Shown: positions 7,293 to 16,290 of the stretch, piece by piece
Position numbering within the stretch: the stretch's first letter is position 1
Layout of the letters: each line of letters begins with the position of its first letter
Origin: Kineobactrum sediminis
GTDB lineage: Bacteria > Pseudomonadota > Gammaproteobacteria > Pseudomonadales > Halieaceae
Assembly (NCBI RefSeq): GCF_002868715.1
Contig: NZ_PKLZ01000011.1
Coordinates: 89,823 to 153,822 of the forward strand
Direction of reading: 5' to 3'
DNA: 64,000 nucleotides
Notes under the pieces: model-generated
Database searches by the model: none
What the model saw: the letters and a program-made list of their open reading frames with translations, nothing else
Told to the model about the DNA's origin: nothing
Program-made: the position numbers and the translations under genes

Positions 7293-10149
7293 CGATACGG
7301 TAAAAATCCTGGCTGTTCCTGATCGACGCCGCATCCTGGACCGTTTCACCATAACCTTCGGGAACCACCCCGAAGCGCCCGGGAGCGATCACCTGTAGCG
7401 AGTGCCGCTGCTCCACGAACACCTGCCGATAGTAATCACGCCACTGCTCCAGGGTCAGGTCTCGCACGGTAGCAGCCAGTTGCTGGCGACTGTCGAACTC
7501 GTACTGTTTTTTGGCGAGGGACTGCCAGTAAAACTCCGCACGCTCCCAGAGGTTTTTATGTGGCCGAACAATCTCGCCCACCAGAGCCGCACGATGACGG
7601 CGGAATTGCTCCTCATCAAGCGAGGCCTCAACGCCAGCCATGAACTCGTCGATGGCCGTCACCACATCAACCGCACTGGCGTTTGGCGATTGAATCAGCA
7701 GCATCAATCCGGGAATTTCCAGTTGCGGCCAGGAAAAGGAGGTCACCACATAACCCAGCTGCTGCTCCGTACGCAATTGCTGGAAAAAACCCGACTTGAT
7801 TATCTGGCCGGTCAGCGCGGTAGCCGCCCGGTCCTTCCAGCTGTTGTCCCGCGCCTGCAGATACCAGCCCACCACCGAGTCATCATGGGACAGGGTAACC
7901 GGATATTGAAGGGCCTCGCCCGCCTGTAGCCGGGTCACTTTCAGCGGCGGCATTACCGGGGCTTCACCGGTGGGAAGTATCTTGCGGATCAGATCCGCGG
8001 TGACCGCGACGGCATCCGGCATATAGTTGCCGTAGATCATGGTCTCTGCCGTAGCACTGGCCCAGAAATCATCAGCATAGGCTTCAATATCTGCAAGCGT
8101 CATGGTGTCCAGGGCCAGCACCAGCTCCTGCTCGCCCCACTGCCCGTGCAACAGCGCCTCACGCAGATCATCCATAACCTGGCTGGTCGGCCTGGTGGAA
8201 TCGATATTTTCCAATGTACGTATGATATCGGCGCGGATGTTGGCAAAGCGCTGGGGGCTGAACTGGGGATTCTGTACCACTTCAAGCAGCTGACCAAGCA
8301 ATACCTGCTGCTTGTCAGTGTAGCCACTAACGCGGAGGCTGAGGCCCTGGGCGTGCTTGTAAACATCAAAATTCAATCCGGCCAGCTGTGCCGGATAAGT
8401 GAATTCATTCGCCGCATCCTTGAGCAACGCGGCATATAACGCGGCAGCAGCCGTCTGGTCTGGTTGCTGTCCCACCTGCGGCGAACGGAAGTTGATATAG
8501 GTGGCACCTCGAGGAATCCTGAACTCGGGGTCCTGGCCAAACCACACCGACTGCCTGGCCTCACTCAAGGCCAGGATCGGGTCCGACAACAGCTCTTCCT
8601 GCAGCGGCACAAGACTGACATCTTCCGCAATGAATGCATTTGGTTGCGGTAAAGTCAGCCCGGCCCCCTCAACCGGTTTGGTCCAGCGCGCAATCTGCTG
8701 ATCAGTAACCTGCGTCTTGCCGTAGGGTACCTCGTAATGCCCGGATACCCGGTCGGTTTGCACGGACGAATCACTCAGGGTGACCAGTGCATTCTCCGGC
8801 ACAAGATCCCGCACCAGTTGCGCCAGCATCTGTTCGTCATAATTCGACATCAGGCTTGAACCACGCAGGATGTCTTCCGGTTTGTAGTAGTGCATGCCGT
8901 TGGAGAGTGCGGCGACATAATTGACGGGATTGGATTGCTCCCGAAAGCGAAAGCCCAGCTCGGCCAGCTGGGATTGCTCGCTGTAGAGCCACTGCTGCGG
9001 ACCCTCTTCACGAAGCATATCCAGATAGGTGAATAATAGTTGAAGCACCCGTTCGTAGTGCTCCACACCCTTCTCGGTGAGGGTAATACCCACGTTGAAC
9101 AGGGCGCCGCCGCGCCAGGCCAGGCCCGAGCCGGCGCCAAGGCCCTCTGCCAGCCCCTCTTCCTTGAGACGCGACAGCAAGCTGCCGGCACCCTCGTGCC
9201 CCACCAGGTTGCCGAGATAAGCCAGTGGGTTGGCCGCATAATCGCTGCGGTAATCAGCAATCGGGAAGACCACTTCCAGCTGCCTGCTTGTCGCCAGGGG
9301 CTTGACGGTGAGCAATAACGGCAGTTCTTCGGGGGCGAATAAGGGTTCGGAAATCGGTTCCGGTTCCACGTCCCGGTTGGGGACCTCCTCGAACATCGGT
9401 GCTACCAGCGCCTCGAGTTCATCGAGAGTTTCGGCACCAAACACCACCAGGCTCATCATGTCCGCCGAGTAGTGGCGCTCGTAAAACGCCAGCAGGTCAT
9501 CCCGAATACCAGCTCCCGGACGGTCGGCCAGGGTCTCCAGGCTGCCGACGGTAAACTGGCTGAATGGATGGGCTGGATTCATGGTTTCCTGTAGCACATC
9601 CAGGCCTCGCCGCGAGTCGCTTTTGAGCCCCATCTGGAACTCCGCTTCAACCGCGTTCATTTCCCGCCCTACATACTGCTCATCAAAGCGCGGGGCGATA
9701 AAGAACTGGGCGAAACGATCCAGCGCTCCGGGTAGATGAGCAGCCTGGATATCAAAAAAGTAGTTCGTATGCTCGAAGCTGGTATAGGCATTACGGCTGC
9801 CCCCATGCTCGGTAACAAATGCTTCGTATTCAGCGGCATCCGGGTACTTGTCTGTTCCCAGGAACAACATATGCTCGAGAAAATGGGCCAGGCCGGCGCG
9901 CCCGGGAGGGTTGTCGCCACTTCCCACCAGAACATCAAGCGATGCCGCTGCCTTTGGTGCATCCGGGTCGGAAATCAACAGCACCTGCATCTCGTTGTCC
10001 AGCGTCAGGTAACGGTATGCGTAATCATCGTTCGGGCTCTGCAGGGGCTGAACCGTGGAATTCGGCAGTGTAGCGCACGCAGCCAGCAAAACGAGCACAA
10101 GGCTGCCCGCAAGGGATCTGCAACCCCATCCGTTAAATCTCAAACCCAT
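7288..10149 (-). CDS. M16 family zinc metallopeptidase lipoprotein (pitrilysin/insulinase-like)
   Basis: This 953-residue protein has a type II signal sequence ending in lipobox LVLLAAC (Cys at about residue 25), so it is probably a periplasm-facing lipoprotein. The inverted zinc motif HFLEH is in GLAHFLEHMLFLGTDKYPD, and the third ligand Glu is in the REMNAVEAEFQ helix. The length and the C-terminal inactive half (TEQQLGYVVTSF, typical of insulysin/pitrilysin) place it in the clam-shell M16A group, which degrades short peptides. It starts only 3 nt after the neighbouring membrane-protein gene and probably shares its operon. Standard pitrilysin is soluble and periplasmic, so the lipid anchor is a variation. 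Confidence 0.9.
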   Translation of the reverse strand: MGLRFNGWGCRSLAGSLVLVLLAACATLPNSTVQPLQSPNDDYAYRYLTLDNEMQVLLISDPDAPKAAASLDVLVGSGDNPPGRAGLAHFLEHMLFLGTDKYPDAAEYEAFVTEHGGSRNAYTSFEHTNYFFDIQAAHLPGALDRFAQFFIAPRFDEQYVGREMNAVEAEFQMGLKSDSRRGLDVLQETMNPAHPFSQFTVGSLETLADRPGAGIRDDLLAFYERHYSADMMSLVVFGAETLDELEALVAPMFEEVPNRDVEPEPISEPLFAPEELPLLLTVKPLATSRQLEVVFPIADYRSDYAANPLAYLGNLVGHEGAGSLLSRLKEEGLAEGLGAGSGLAWRGGALFNVGITLTEKGVEHYERVLQLLFTYLDMLREEGPQQWLYSEQSQLAELGFRFREQSNPVNYVAALSNGMHYYKPEDILRGSSLMSNYDEQMLAQLVRDLVPENALVTLSDSSVQTDRVSGHYEVPYGKTQVTDQQIARWTKPVEGAGLTLPQPNAFIAEDVSLVPLQEELLSDPILALSEARQSVWFGQDPEFRIPRGATYINFRSPQVGQQPDQTAAAALYAALLKDAANEFTYPAQLAGLNFDVYKHAQGLSLRVSGYTDKQQVLLGQLLEVVQNPQFSPQRFANIRADIIRTLENIDSTRPTSQVMDDLREALLHGQWGEQELVLALDTMTLADIEAYADDFWASATAETMIYGNYMPDAVAVTADLIRKILPTGEAPVMPPLKVTRLQAGEALQYPVTLSHDDSVVGWYLQARDNSWKDRAATALTGQIIKSGFFQQLRTEQQLGYVVTSFSWPQLEIPGLMLLIQSPNASAVDVVTAIDEFMAGVEASLDEEQFRRHRAALVGEIVRPHKNLWERAEFYWQSLAKKQYEFDSRQQLAATVRDLTLEQWRDYYRQVFVEQRHSLQVIAPGRFGVVPEGYGETVQDAASIRNSQDFYRID

Positions 10150-10152
10150 GTG

Positions 10153-11229
10153 TTACTCCAGTTCGTCGGTATCAGCTCGGTCCATACGGCTCGGCCAGGC
10201 GTTGATAATAGCTTTGATCAGGGTTGCCAGGGGAATCGCAAAAAACACGCCCCAAAGACCCCAGATACCCCCAAAAAACAATACTGCCAGGATGATGGCT
10301 ACCGGATGCAAATTGACCGCTTCCGAAAACAGCAGCGGCACCAGCACATTGCCATCCAACCCCTGGATAATAAGGTAGACAATCAACAGGTAATAAAATT
10401 CATTGGCAAAGCCCCACTGGAAATAGCCCACAATGAGTACAGGCACGGTAATCAGCGCGGCACCCAGGTAAGGAATGATGACCGAAAGCCCCACCGCCAA
10501 TGCCAGCAGGGCCGCATAATTCAGTCCCAGCAACACGAAACTCACATAACTGACAGACCCCACAATGAAGATTTCCAGGGCCTTGCCACGGGCATAATTG
10601 GCCACCTGTGTATTCATTTCCGTCCAGATGCGGCGCAATAGCGGCCGCTCGTGGGGCAGGAAGGTAGCCATCCAGTCCAGGATCACCTGGCGGTCCTTGA
10701 GGAAAAAGAACACCAGTATCGGTATCAGGATCATATACACCAGCACAACGAGAATACTGGGAATGGTTGCCAGTGACCAGGTGACCAGGCGCTGGCCGAG
10801 GCCGCCCATCTCCGCCTGGGCCAGCGTCATCAGCTGATTGATTTGCTGTTGACTGAAAAGCTCCGGGTAGCGCGCGGGCAGGACCGCAAGGAGCTCACGG
10901 CCCTGCTCAAGCATCCTGGGCAGTTCGCTCGCCAGGCCTACCAGCTGGCGCCAGACCAGGGGCAACAGGCCGAGGGTCACCCCGAAGAAAATACTGATGA
11001 AGATAAGGAAGGCGACAGTGACCCCGACCCATTGGGGTAGTCCCCGCCGCTGCAGTTGGCTGGCCAGCCCTTCCACGAGATAAGCCAACACAATTGCCGC
11101 CAGCACCGGAGCCAGGATGTCGCCTATCGTTATTAGCAACAGGACCGCCGCAACCAGCAAGACCAGTAATAATACCGACTCCTCCTCAAACAGGTAGCGT
11201 CGGTACCATTTGTTAAAGATTTCCAGCAT
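10153..11229 (-). CDS. AI-2E family transporter (PerM/TqsA-like membrane protein)
   Basis: This 358-residue polytopic membrane protein has about eight hydrophobic segments: a pair near residues 20-55, one near 60-85, one near 150-175, and a C-terminal cluster at about 205-335. The C-terminal block LNYAALLALAVGLSVIIPYLGA and the late HPVAIILAVLFFGGIWGLWGVFFAIPLATLIKAI signature are characteristic of the family. Members have been linked to autoinducer-2 export and Na+/H+ antiport, and most are uncharacterised. The gene lies between tusA-like and M16 genes on the minus strand. The perM-tusA-bepA neighbourhood is a common gammaproteobacterial arrangement. The exact substrate cannot be told from sequence. 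Confidence 0.87.
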   Translation of the reverse strand: MLEIFNKWYRRYLFEEESVLLLVLLVAAVLLLITIGDILAPVLAAIVLAYLVEGLASQLQRRGLPQWVGVTVAFLIFISIFFGVTLGLLPLVWRQLVGLASELPRMLEQGRELLAVLPARYPELFSQQQINQLMTLAQAEMGGLGQRLVTWSLATIPSILVVLVYMILIPILVFFFLKDRQVILDWMATFLPHERPLLRRIWTEMNTQVANYARGKALEIFIVGSVSYVSFVLLGLNYAALLALAVGLSVIIPYLGAALITVPVLIVGYFQWGFANEFYYLLIVYLIIQGLDGNVLVPLLFSEAVNLHPVAIILAVLFFGGIWGLWGVFFAIPLATLIKAIINAWPSRMDRADTDELE

Positions 11230-11244
11230 ACAACCAGTTCCGGG

Positions 11245-11475
11245 TCAGGATGATTTCTCAAGCAGGTGGGTATACACCCCTGCAGATTCTTCAGACAGCA
11301 ACAACGTATGCCCGGATTGCTCCGCAAACACCCTGAAGTCGCGAACTGACCCCTGATCAGTCGCCAGCACTCTCAGGCGCTCGCCAGGCTGCATCCGGTT
11401 CAGGGCCCGCTTGGCTTGCAGCAGGGGCATGGGACACTCCAGCCCGCGCGCATCAACTTCGATTATTACGGTCAT
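11245..11475 (-). CDS. TusA-family sulfurtransferase-like protein
   Basis: This small 76-residue protein starts MTVIIEVDARGLECPMPLLQAKRAL and contains the family CPxP motif (Cys14), the persulfide-carrying cysteine in TusA. The remainder forms the expected two-layer alpha/beta fold. The ATG at 11475 is preferred because the open frame upstream lacks similarity to the family. It is 15 nt from the AI-2E transporter gene and read with it. This bepA-linked paralogue (often called YheU/SirA-like or simply TusA family) is not necessarily the tRNA-thiolation TusA, so no symbol is assigned. Confidence 0.85.
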   Translation of the reverse strand: MTVIIEVDARGLECPMPLLQAKRALNRMQPGERLRVLATDQGSVRDFRVFAEQSGHTLLLSEESAGVYTHLLEKSS

Positions 11476-11680
11476 CGCAGCCCCTAAATTGACGTCCTGT
11501 ATCCCCAGGCGGGCGACAGTATATCCGCTGGGAACCTGCACCCCAACAGGATTGAACTTTTATGGTATCACGCCCTCTGAATCCGAGTAGGCAAGCTTGT
11601 TACGGCACGGCCAGTCTGGGGTACAATGGGTCATCCGGGCCCCGTATCCTCTGGCCTCCCAGATGGTGATATTTTTCCGC

Positions 11681-13135
11681 ATGACTTCAACTATCTCCAG
11701 ATACACGCTCAGCTTGCTGCTTTCGTTGACGATTGTGAGCAGCGGCGTCCGTGCGGACGATAATCTGAAGCTGCCGAATCTTGGCGAATCAAGCACCAGC
11801 CTGTTTTCTGCGGAATATGAATACAAGCTCGGCAGAACCTGGCTGAGCATATTTCGCAGCCAGGTCAGGACCGTTGACGATCCCCTTCTATTCGATTACC
11901 TGGAAGACCTGGTATACCGACTGGTAACCCACAGCGAGCTTGATGATCGTCGCATCGACCTGGTTTTGGTAGACAACCCCACCATTAACGCTTTTGCAGT
12001 GCCCGGCGGCGTTATCGGCGTACACAATGGCTTGTTGCTGTACGCCCAGACCGAAGATGAACTGGCCACGGTATTGGCTCACGAGATCGCTCACCTCAGC
12101 CAACGGCACTTCTCGCGGCGGGTGGAATTCCAGCGCCGGCAGCAACCACTTAATCTTGCCGCCATGCTGGCGGGGTTCGTTCTGCTGGCCGCCGCAGGTG
12201 GTGAGGCTGGCATGGCGGCACTTTCGGCCGCGCAGGCCGCCGCTCAGGATTCCGCACTCCGCTATAGCCGCAGCAATGAGGCTGAAGCTGACCGGGTTGG
12301 CATGCAGACGATAGCAGCAGCGGGCATGGATCCGCATGCCGCCCCCGTCATGTTCGAACGCATGTTGCAGGCATCACGTTATGCCCGCGGCAACCGGATT
12401 CCCGAGTTTTTGCGCAGCCACCCGCTGTCGGAAAACCGCATTGCGGATACCCGTAACCGGGCACGCCAGTACAGCAAGCCGGCTCCGAGTGACGACCTGC
12501 AGTACCAGCTGATGCGAGCGCGGGTAATCAACCATCTCAGCGACACACCCGAGGAGGCCATACAGAAGTTCAGGAGCGAGCTGGATGGCACAACCCGCTC
12601 CCGGGAAGCCTCGACCTATGGCCTGGTTCTTGCCCTGACCGATGCCAGTCGCACTGATGAAGCAGCCCTCACCCTGGACAGTATCCAGAGTAAAAACCCT
12701 GACCGGCTGGAATACAAACTGGCGGACGCAGAAATCCTGATGGCACGGGGACAACCCGAGTTGGCCGCCACCAGACTGGCGGCGGAGTTGAAACTTTCGC
12801 CAGGGAATCATCCTGTCACCATGGCCTATGCAAAAGCCCTGATGCAGAACCGCAAGGCACATGTGGCCGCAGAGGTTCTGCTTGAGCAGAGCAAGCGCCG
12901 TGATGACGACCCCGCTCTATGGTATTTACTCGCAGAGGTACAGGGCCTTTCGGGGAATATCATCGGTTTGCATCAGGCTCGCGCCGAGTACTTTATTCTC
13001 AACGGTAATCTTGACCAGGCTGAAAAGCAGCTCAATTACGCGATGAAACTGGTTGGTCGAGACCATGTAACGGCCGCCAGGGTAAACGAACGCCTGCGCG
13101 ATATTGCCGACCTGCGCGCCCGTATGGAGATCTGA
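11681..13135 (+). CDS. bepA: M48 family periplasmic metalloprotease/chaperone, BepA-like
   Basis: This 484-residue protein has a Sec signal peptide (SRYTLSLLLSLTIVSSGVRA, about residues 5-24). An M48 peptidase domain follows with zinc motif HEIAH at residues 134-138 and the downstream SRSNEAEADRVGMQTI helix providing the third ligand. The C-terminal half (about 270-484) is helical and TPR-like. This is the layout of BepA/YfgC, which proofreads outer-membrane protein (LptD) assembly. The ATG at 11681 is chosen because it gives a proper signal peptide. The gene is transcribed divergently from tusA-like/perM, the usual neighbours of bepA. Confidence 0.88.
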   Translation: MTSTISRYTLSLLLSLTIVSSGVRADDNLKLPNLGESSTSLFSAEYEYKLGRTWLSIFRSQVRTVDDPLLFDYLEDLVYRLVTHSELDDRRIDLVLVDNPTINAFAVPGGVIGVHNGLLLYAQTEDELATVLAHEIAHLSQRHFSRRVEFQRRQQPLNLAAMLAGFVLLAAAGGEAGMAALSAAQAAAQDSALRYSRSNEAEADRVGMQTIAAAGMDPHAAPVMFERMLQASRYARGNRIPEFLRSHPLSENRIADTRNRARQYSKPAPSDDLQYQLMRARVINHLSDTPEEAIQKFRSELDGTTRSREASTYGLVLALTDASRTDEAALTLDSIQSKNPDRLEYKLADAEILMARGQPELAATRLAAELKLSPGNHPVTMAYAKALMQNRKAHVAAEVLLEQSKRRDDDPALWYLLAEVQGLSGNIIGLHQARAEYFILNGNLDQAEKQLNYAMKLVGRDHVTAARVNERLRDIADLRARMEI

Positions 13136-13142
13136 TCAGGCG

Positions 13143-14216
13143 TTAGGCGTTGCCAACAACACCTTTTTTGATCCCTGCGGCAAAATCAAGCATCCGCCGC
13201 AAGGGCACCATCGCCTGTTCAGCCACCGTCGGATCCACCACAATTTCGTTGTCGGCACGATCAAATACGGTGGCCAGAACCTCCAGTTCGTTCATTGCCA
13301 TCCAGGGACAATTGGCACAGCTGCGACAGCTTCCGCCGTTTCCTGCGGTAGGAGCGATAATGAATTCCTTGTCAGGCGCCTGCTGCTGGAGCTTATAAAA
13401 AATCCCCTGATCGGTCGCCACGATAAAACGTTTGTTCGGCATTTCCTGTGCCGCCCGTATGATTTGCGATGTGGACCCCACACGATCAGCCAATTCCACC
13501 ACTGCAGTCGGCGACTCGGGGTGCACCAGTACCGCGGCGTCGGGATAGACTCGCTTGAGATCGGCAATACCACGGGCCTTGAATTCTTCATGCACAATAC
13601 AGGCCCCATCCCAGATCAGCATATCTGCGCCTGTTTGGCGGCGCACATAATCCCCCAGGTGGCGATCCGGCGCCCAGATGATTTTCTGGCCCATAGCGGT
13701 CAGGTGCTCGGCAACATCCAGCGCTATACTGGACGTCACCACCCAATCCGCACGCGCCTTGACGGCAGCGGAAGTATTGGCATACACCACCACCTGGCGG
13801 TCGGGATGCTGGTCACAAAATGCGGAGAATTCCTCGATCGGACAACCCAGGTCCAGTGAACAGGTAGCCTCGAGAGTCGGCATCAACACGCGTTTTTCCG
13901 GGGTCAGGATTTTTGCTGTCTCACCCATGAACTTGACGCCTGCAACCACCAGCGTGGTAGCGGGATGATCATGACCAAAGCGCGCCATCTCAAGGGAATC
14001 GGAAACGCAGCCACCGGTTTCCTCCGCCAATGCCTGAATCGCGGGCGCAGTGTAGTAATGGGCCACCATAACCGCATTCTCCGCCTGCAGACGGGCGGCG
14101 ATACGTGCCTTGACCTCCCGTTCCCGGGCGGGGCTCAACTGCTGCCGCTCCGCCAGGTCGAGATGGCGCTGCACTTGATGACGAATGGTTTCCAGCTTGT
14201 CGGAGGCAATACTCAT
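13143..14216 (-). CDS. nadA: Quinolinate synthase A
   Basis: This 357-residue protein condenses iminoaspartate with dihydroxyacetone phosphate to give quinolinate for NAD synthesis. Visible family blocks are [86 protein letters not shown], and the C-terminal [18 protein letters not shown]. The three cysteines that bind the [4Fe-4S] cluster are among the Cys in these blocks. It converges on the BepA-like gene, with 7 nt between stops. Length and motifs are typical. Confidence 0.97.
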   Translation of the reverse strand: MSIASDKLETIRHQVQRHLDLAERQQLSPAREREVKARIAARLQAENAVMVAHYYTAPAIQALAEETGGCVSDSLEMARFGHDHPATTLVVAGVKFMGETAKILTPEKRVLMPTLEATCSLDLGCPIEEFSAFCDQHPDRQVVVYANTSAAVKARADWVVTSSIALDVAEHLTAMGQKIIWAPDRHLGDYVRRQTGADMLIWDGACIVHEEFKARGIADLKRVYPDAAVLVHPESPTAVVELADRVGSTSQIIRAAQEMPNKRFIVATDQGIFYKLQQQAPDKEFIIAPTAGNGGSCRSCANCPWMAMNELEVLATVFDRADNEIVVDPTVAEQAMVPLRRMLDFAAGIKKGVVGNA

Positions 14217-14303
14217 ACGGACAAAATCAGAAAAAAACGGCCACAGATTCTAACACAATTTGGTGGCAAGTCGCGGTTCATAAGCGTGCCATCAAGCATA
14301 TTT

Positions 14304-14357
14304 CCGGTGCAGAACCACACCGAATGAGCAATATTTTCATTCCTCCGGTGATTTTTT
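14304..14357 (+). promoter_or_regulatory. Attenuator-like stem-loops upstream of a GGDEF-EAL gene
   Basis: CGGTG (14304-14308), CACCG (14318-14322) and CGGTG (14346-14350) allow two mutually exclusive pairings. The second, extended by GAATGA/TCATTC, makes a hairpin followed by ATTTTTT, as in an intrinsic terminator. It lies about 130 bp before the GGDEF-EAL start on the plus strand, with no plus-strand gene before it. It may terminate a leader RNA or a small RNA. No known riboswitch consensus is recognised. Confidence 0.35.
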
Positions 14358-14487
14358 AAATAATTACTAGAATTATTCTAAGTTATCTCGTATAACCTGA
14401 TGTTATCTAAAGAATAAGCTGCCTTGCAGCGTCCTGTGCTCAAGGTCACTGCTGACCAGGGCACCAGAGTAGCACCCAGGGGTTGTT

Positions 14488-16197
14488 GTGGATCTTCGTA
14501 CAATACTGGTCATTTCAGACAGCAAGACCGATCAACTGGTCCTGTCAGACTGCCTCAATCGTGCCAGTCCCAGGCGCTTTCGCCTGGTCAGTAGCGAAAC
14601 CCTGACGCGCCCGCTCGAAGCACTGATGGACCCCGAGATAGATGCCGTTATCATGGCTGTAGGGCCCGAAACTGATTACGTGCTGCGCCTGGCACTCAAA
14701 AATGGCGCATCAGTACCCATCATTCTTCTTCTGGACGAGGCACCTGCCGGCGATCGCGCGCAGCACCTGCGCGATAGCGGCGCCCAGGATTACCTTATCC
14801 GCGGCCACCTGCAGGATGCACTGGTACACAGAATCCTGGATTACAGTATCGAATTGAAGCAGGCACGCACCATCATACGTGAACTGTCCAATCGCGATCA
14901 GCTCACCGGCGCACTGAATCGCGCCGGCTTCCGGGCACACCTCGAGCGCGCCATGCACCGCTCCCAGCGCTACAGCTTCAAGACAGCTCTCCTCTACATC
15001 AACATTGACCAGTTCACCAATATTAATGACCACTTTGGTGAGCATAACGGCGACCTGCTGATCAAAAGCCTGTGCCGGCGCATGACCAGCAAGCTGCGCA
15101 GCAGTGACAGCATTGCGCGGCTCGGTGGTGATGAATTTGCCGTGGTGCTGGAAGACATCAGCTCAGCTGCAGATATGGCGACAATAGCAGAGAAAATGTT
15201 GCAAGCGATCGCCGCACCCCTGAACCTGGAAGAACAGCATGTGCAGGTTGATGCCAGTATCGGCGGCGCCGTTTTCCCGGAAGATGCAGAGGAATTTTCC
15301 CAGCTTGTGGAAAATGCCCGCAGCGCCATGCTTCAGGCAAAATCGATTATCGGCTGCAAATTCATACCTTACAGTGACCGGCTCCAATTCGATATGGCCG
15401 GCATTAATACCCTGGCGGCGGAGCTGCGCTTTGCCGCGCGCAAAAACCAGTTCGAACTCCATTACCAACCACGGATAGCACTGGATAGCGGCAAACTCGC
15501 TGGGCTTGAGGCATTGCTGCGCTGGAACCATCCACAACGCGGCCTCGTATGCCCCGGCGAATTTATCGCCGAGTGCGAGGATATGGGGTTGATGAAAAGC
15601 ATCGGTTACCAGGTAATACAGCACGCCTGCTGCGCCCTGAATTGGCTGGCTGAGCAAGGTCTGGGCAATGTCGTTGTCGCCGTCAATATTTCCTTTTCCC
15701 AGATTCAGGATGACCGGTTTGTAGCGGCGGTTAAGGATATTTTGCAGAAGACCGAGGCAAACGCCTCACGCCTGGAATTCGAACTCACTGAAAGTACGAT
15801 TTTGAAAGGCCCGGGAGCCGTAAAGTCCCGTATGAATGAACTGCGCGAGCTAGGCATTCGTTTTTCCCTGGACGACTTTGGCACCGGCTTTTCGCAGCTC
15901 ACGCATTTAACCGAACTACCCATCTCTGCGTTAAAAATCGATTCGGCCTTTGTTCGCGATCTTCCGCACAACCCACAGCAGGCAGCCGTGTGCAGCCTCA
16001 TTATCGAGATGGCCCGACGCCTGGAGATCAAAGTCATAGCCGAAGGCGCAGAAACCCATGAACAGGTCGAATTTTTGCGGGAACACAACTGCGAGCAGGT
16101 ACAGGGATTCTATTACAGCCCGGCCATGCCGCTGGAGCAACTACCGAGATTCGTTCAGGAGCAGCGCTTCAAGCAAAAATCACGTGCACTGCCTTGA
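14488..16197 (+). CDS. GGDEF-EAL protein with degenerate receiver domain
   Basis: This 569-residue cytoplasmic protein has an N-terminal receiver-like domain (about 1-120), a GGDEF domain (about 135-295) with intact RLGGDEF, and an EAL domain (about 310-560). The EAL domain has EALLRW, ELTESTI, DDFGTGF and a late AEGAETHEQV loop. Both catalytic motifs look intact, so diguanylate cyclase and c-di-GMP phosphodiesterase activities are both possible. The receiver lacks the phospho-acceptor Asp: DAVIMAVGP replaces the usual hydrophobic-D-hydrophobic-P segment, so it is probably not phosphorylated conventionally. Start is the GTG at 14488, preceded by CCCAGGGG. Another GGDEF-EAL gene follows 93 bp later. 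Confidence 0.9.
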   Translation: MDLRTILVISDSKTDQLVLSDCLNRASPRRFRLVSSETLTRPLEALMDPEIDAVIMAVGPETDYVLRLALKNGASVPIILLLDEAPAGDRAQHLRDSGAQDYLIRGHLQDALVHRILDYSIELKQARTIIRELSNRDQLTGALNRAGFRAHLERAMHRSQRYSFKTALLYINIDQFTNINDHFGEHNGDLLIKSLCRRMTSKLRSSDSIARLGGDEFAVVLEDISSAADMATIAEKMLQAIAAPLNLEEQHVQVDASIGGAVFPEDAEEFSQLVENARSAMLQAKSIIGCKFIPYSDRLQFDMAGINTLAAELRFAARKNQFELHYQPRIALDSGKLAGLEALLRWNHPQRGLVCPGEFIAECEDMGLMKSIGYQVIQHACCALNWLAEQGLGNVVVAVNISFSQIQDDRFVAAVKDILQKTEANASRLEFELTESTILKGPGAVKSRMNELRELGIRFSLDDFGTGFSQLTHLTELPISALKIDSAFVRDLPHNPQQAAVCSLIIEMARRLEIKVIAEGAETHEQVEFLREHNCEQVQGFYYSPAMPLEQLPRFVQEQRFKQKSRALP

Positions 16198-16290
16198 GCG
16201 ACGATTTCTATCGTAATCGTTTTCGACCGAAGAATCCTGTTCTGGAGATGTCAGTGGTGGTAGCCTGTTACGCTAACATCCAGCCCTTGT

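Noticed and set aside
14217..14487. A c-di-GMP riboswitch before the GGDEF-EAL gene
   Set aside because: The conserved GEMM core is not recognisable. Only a generic attenuator-like structure is visible.
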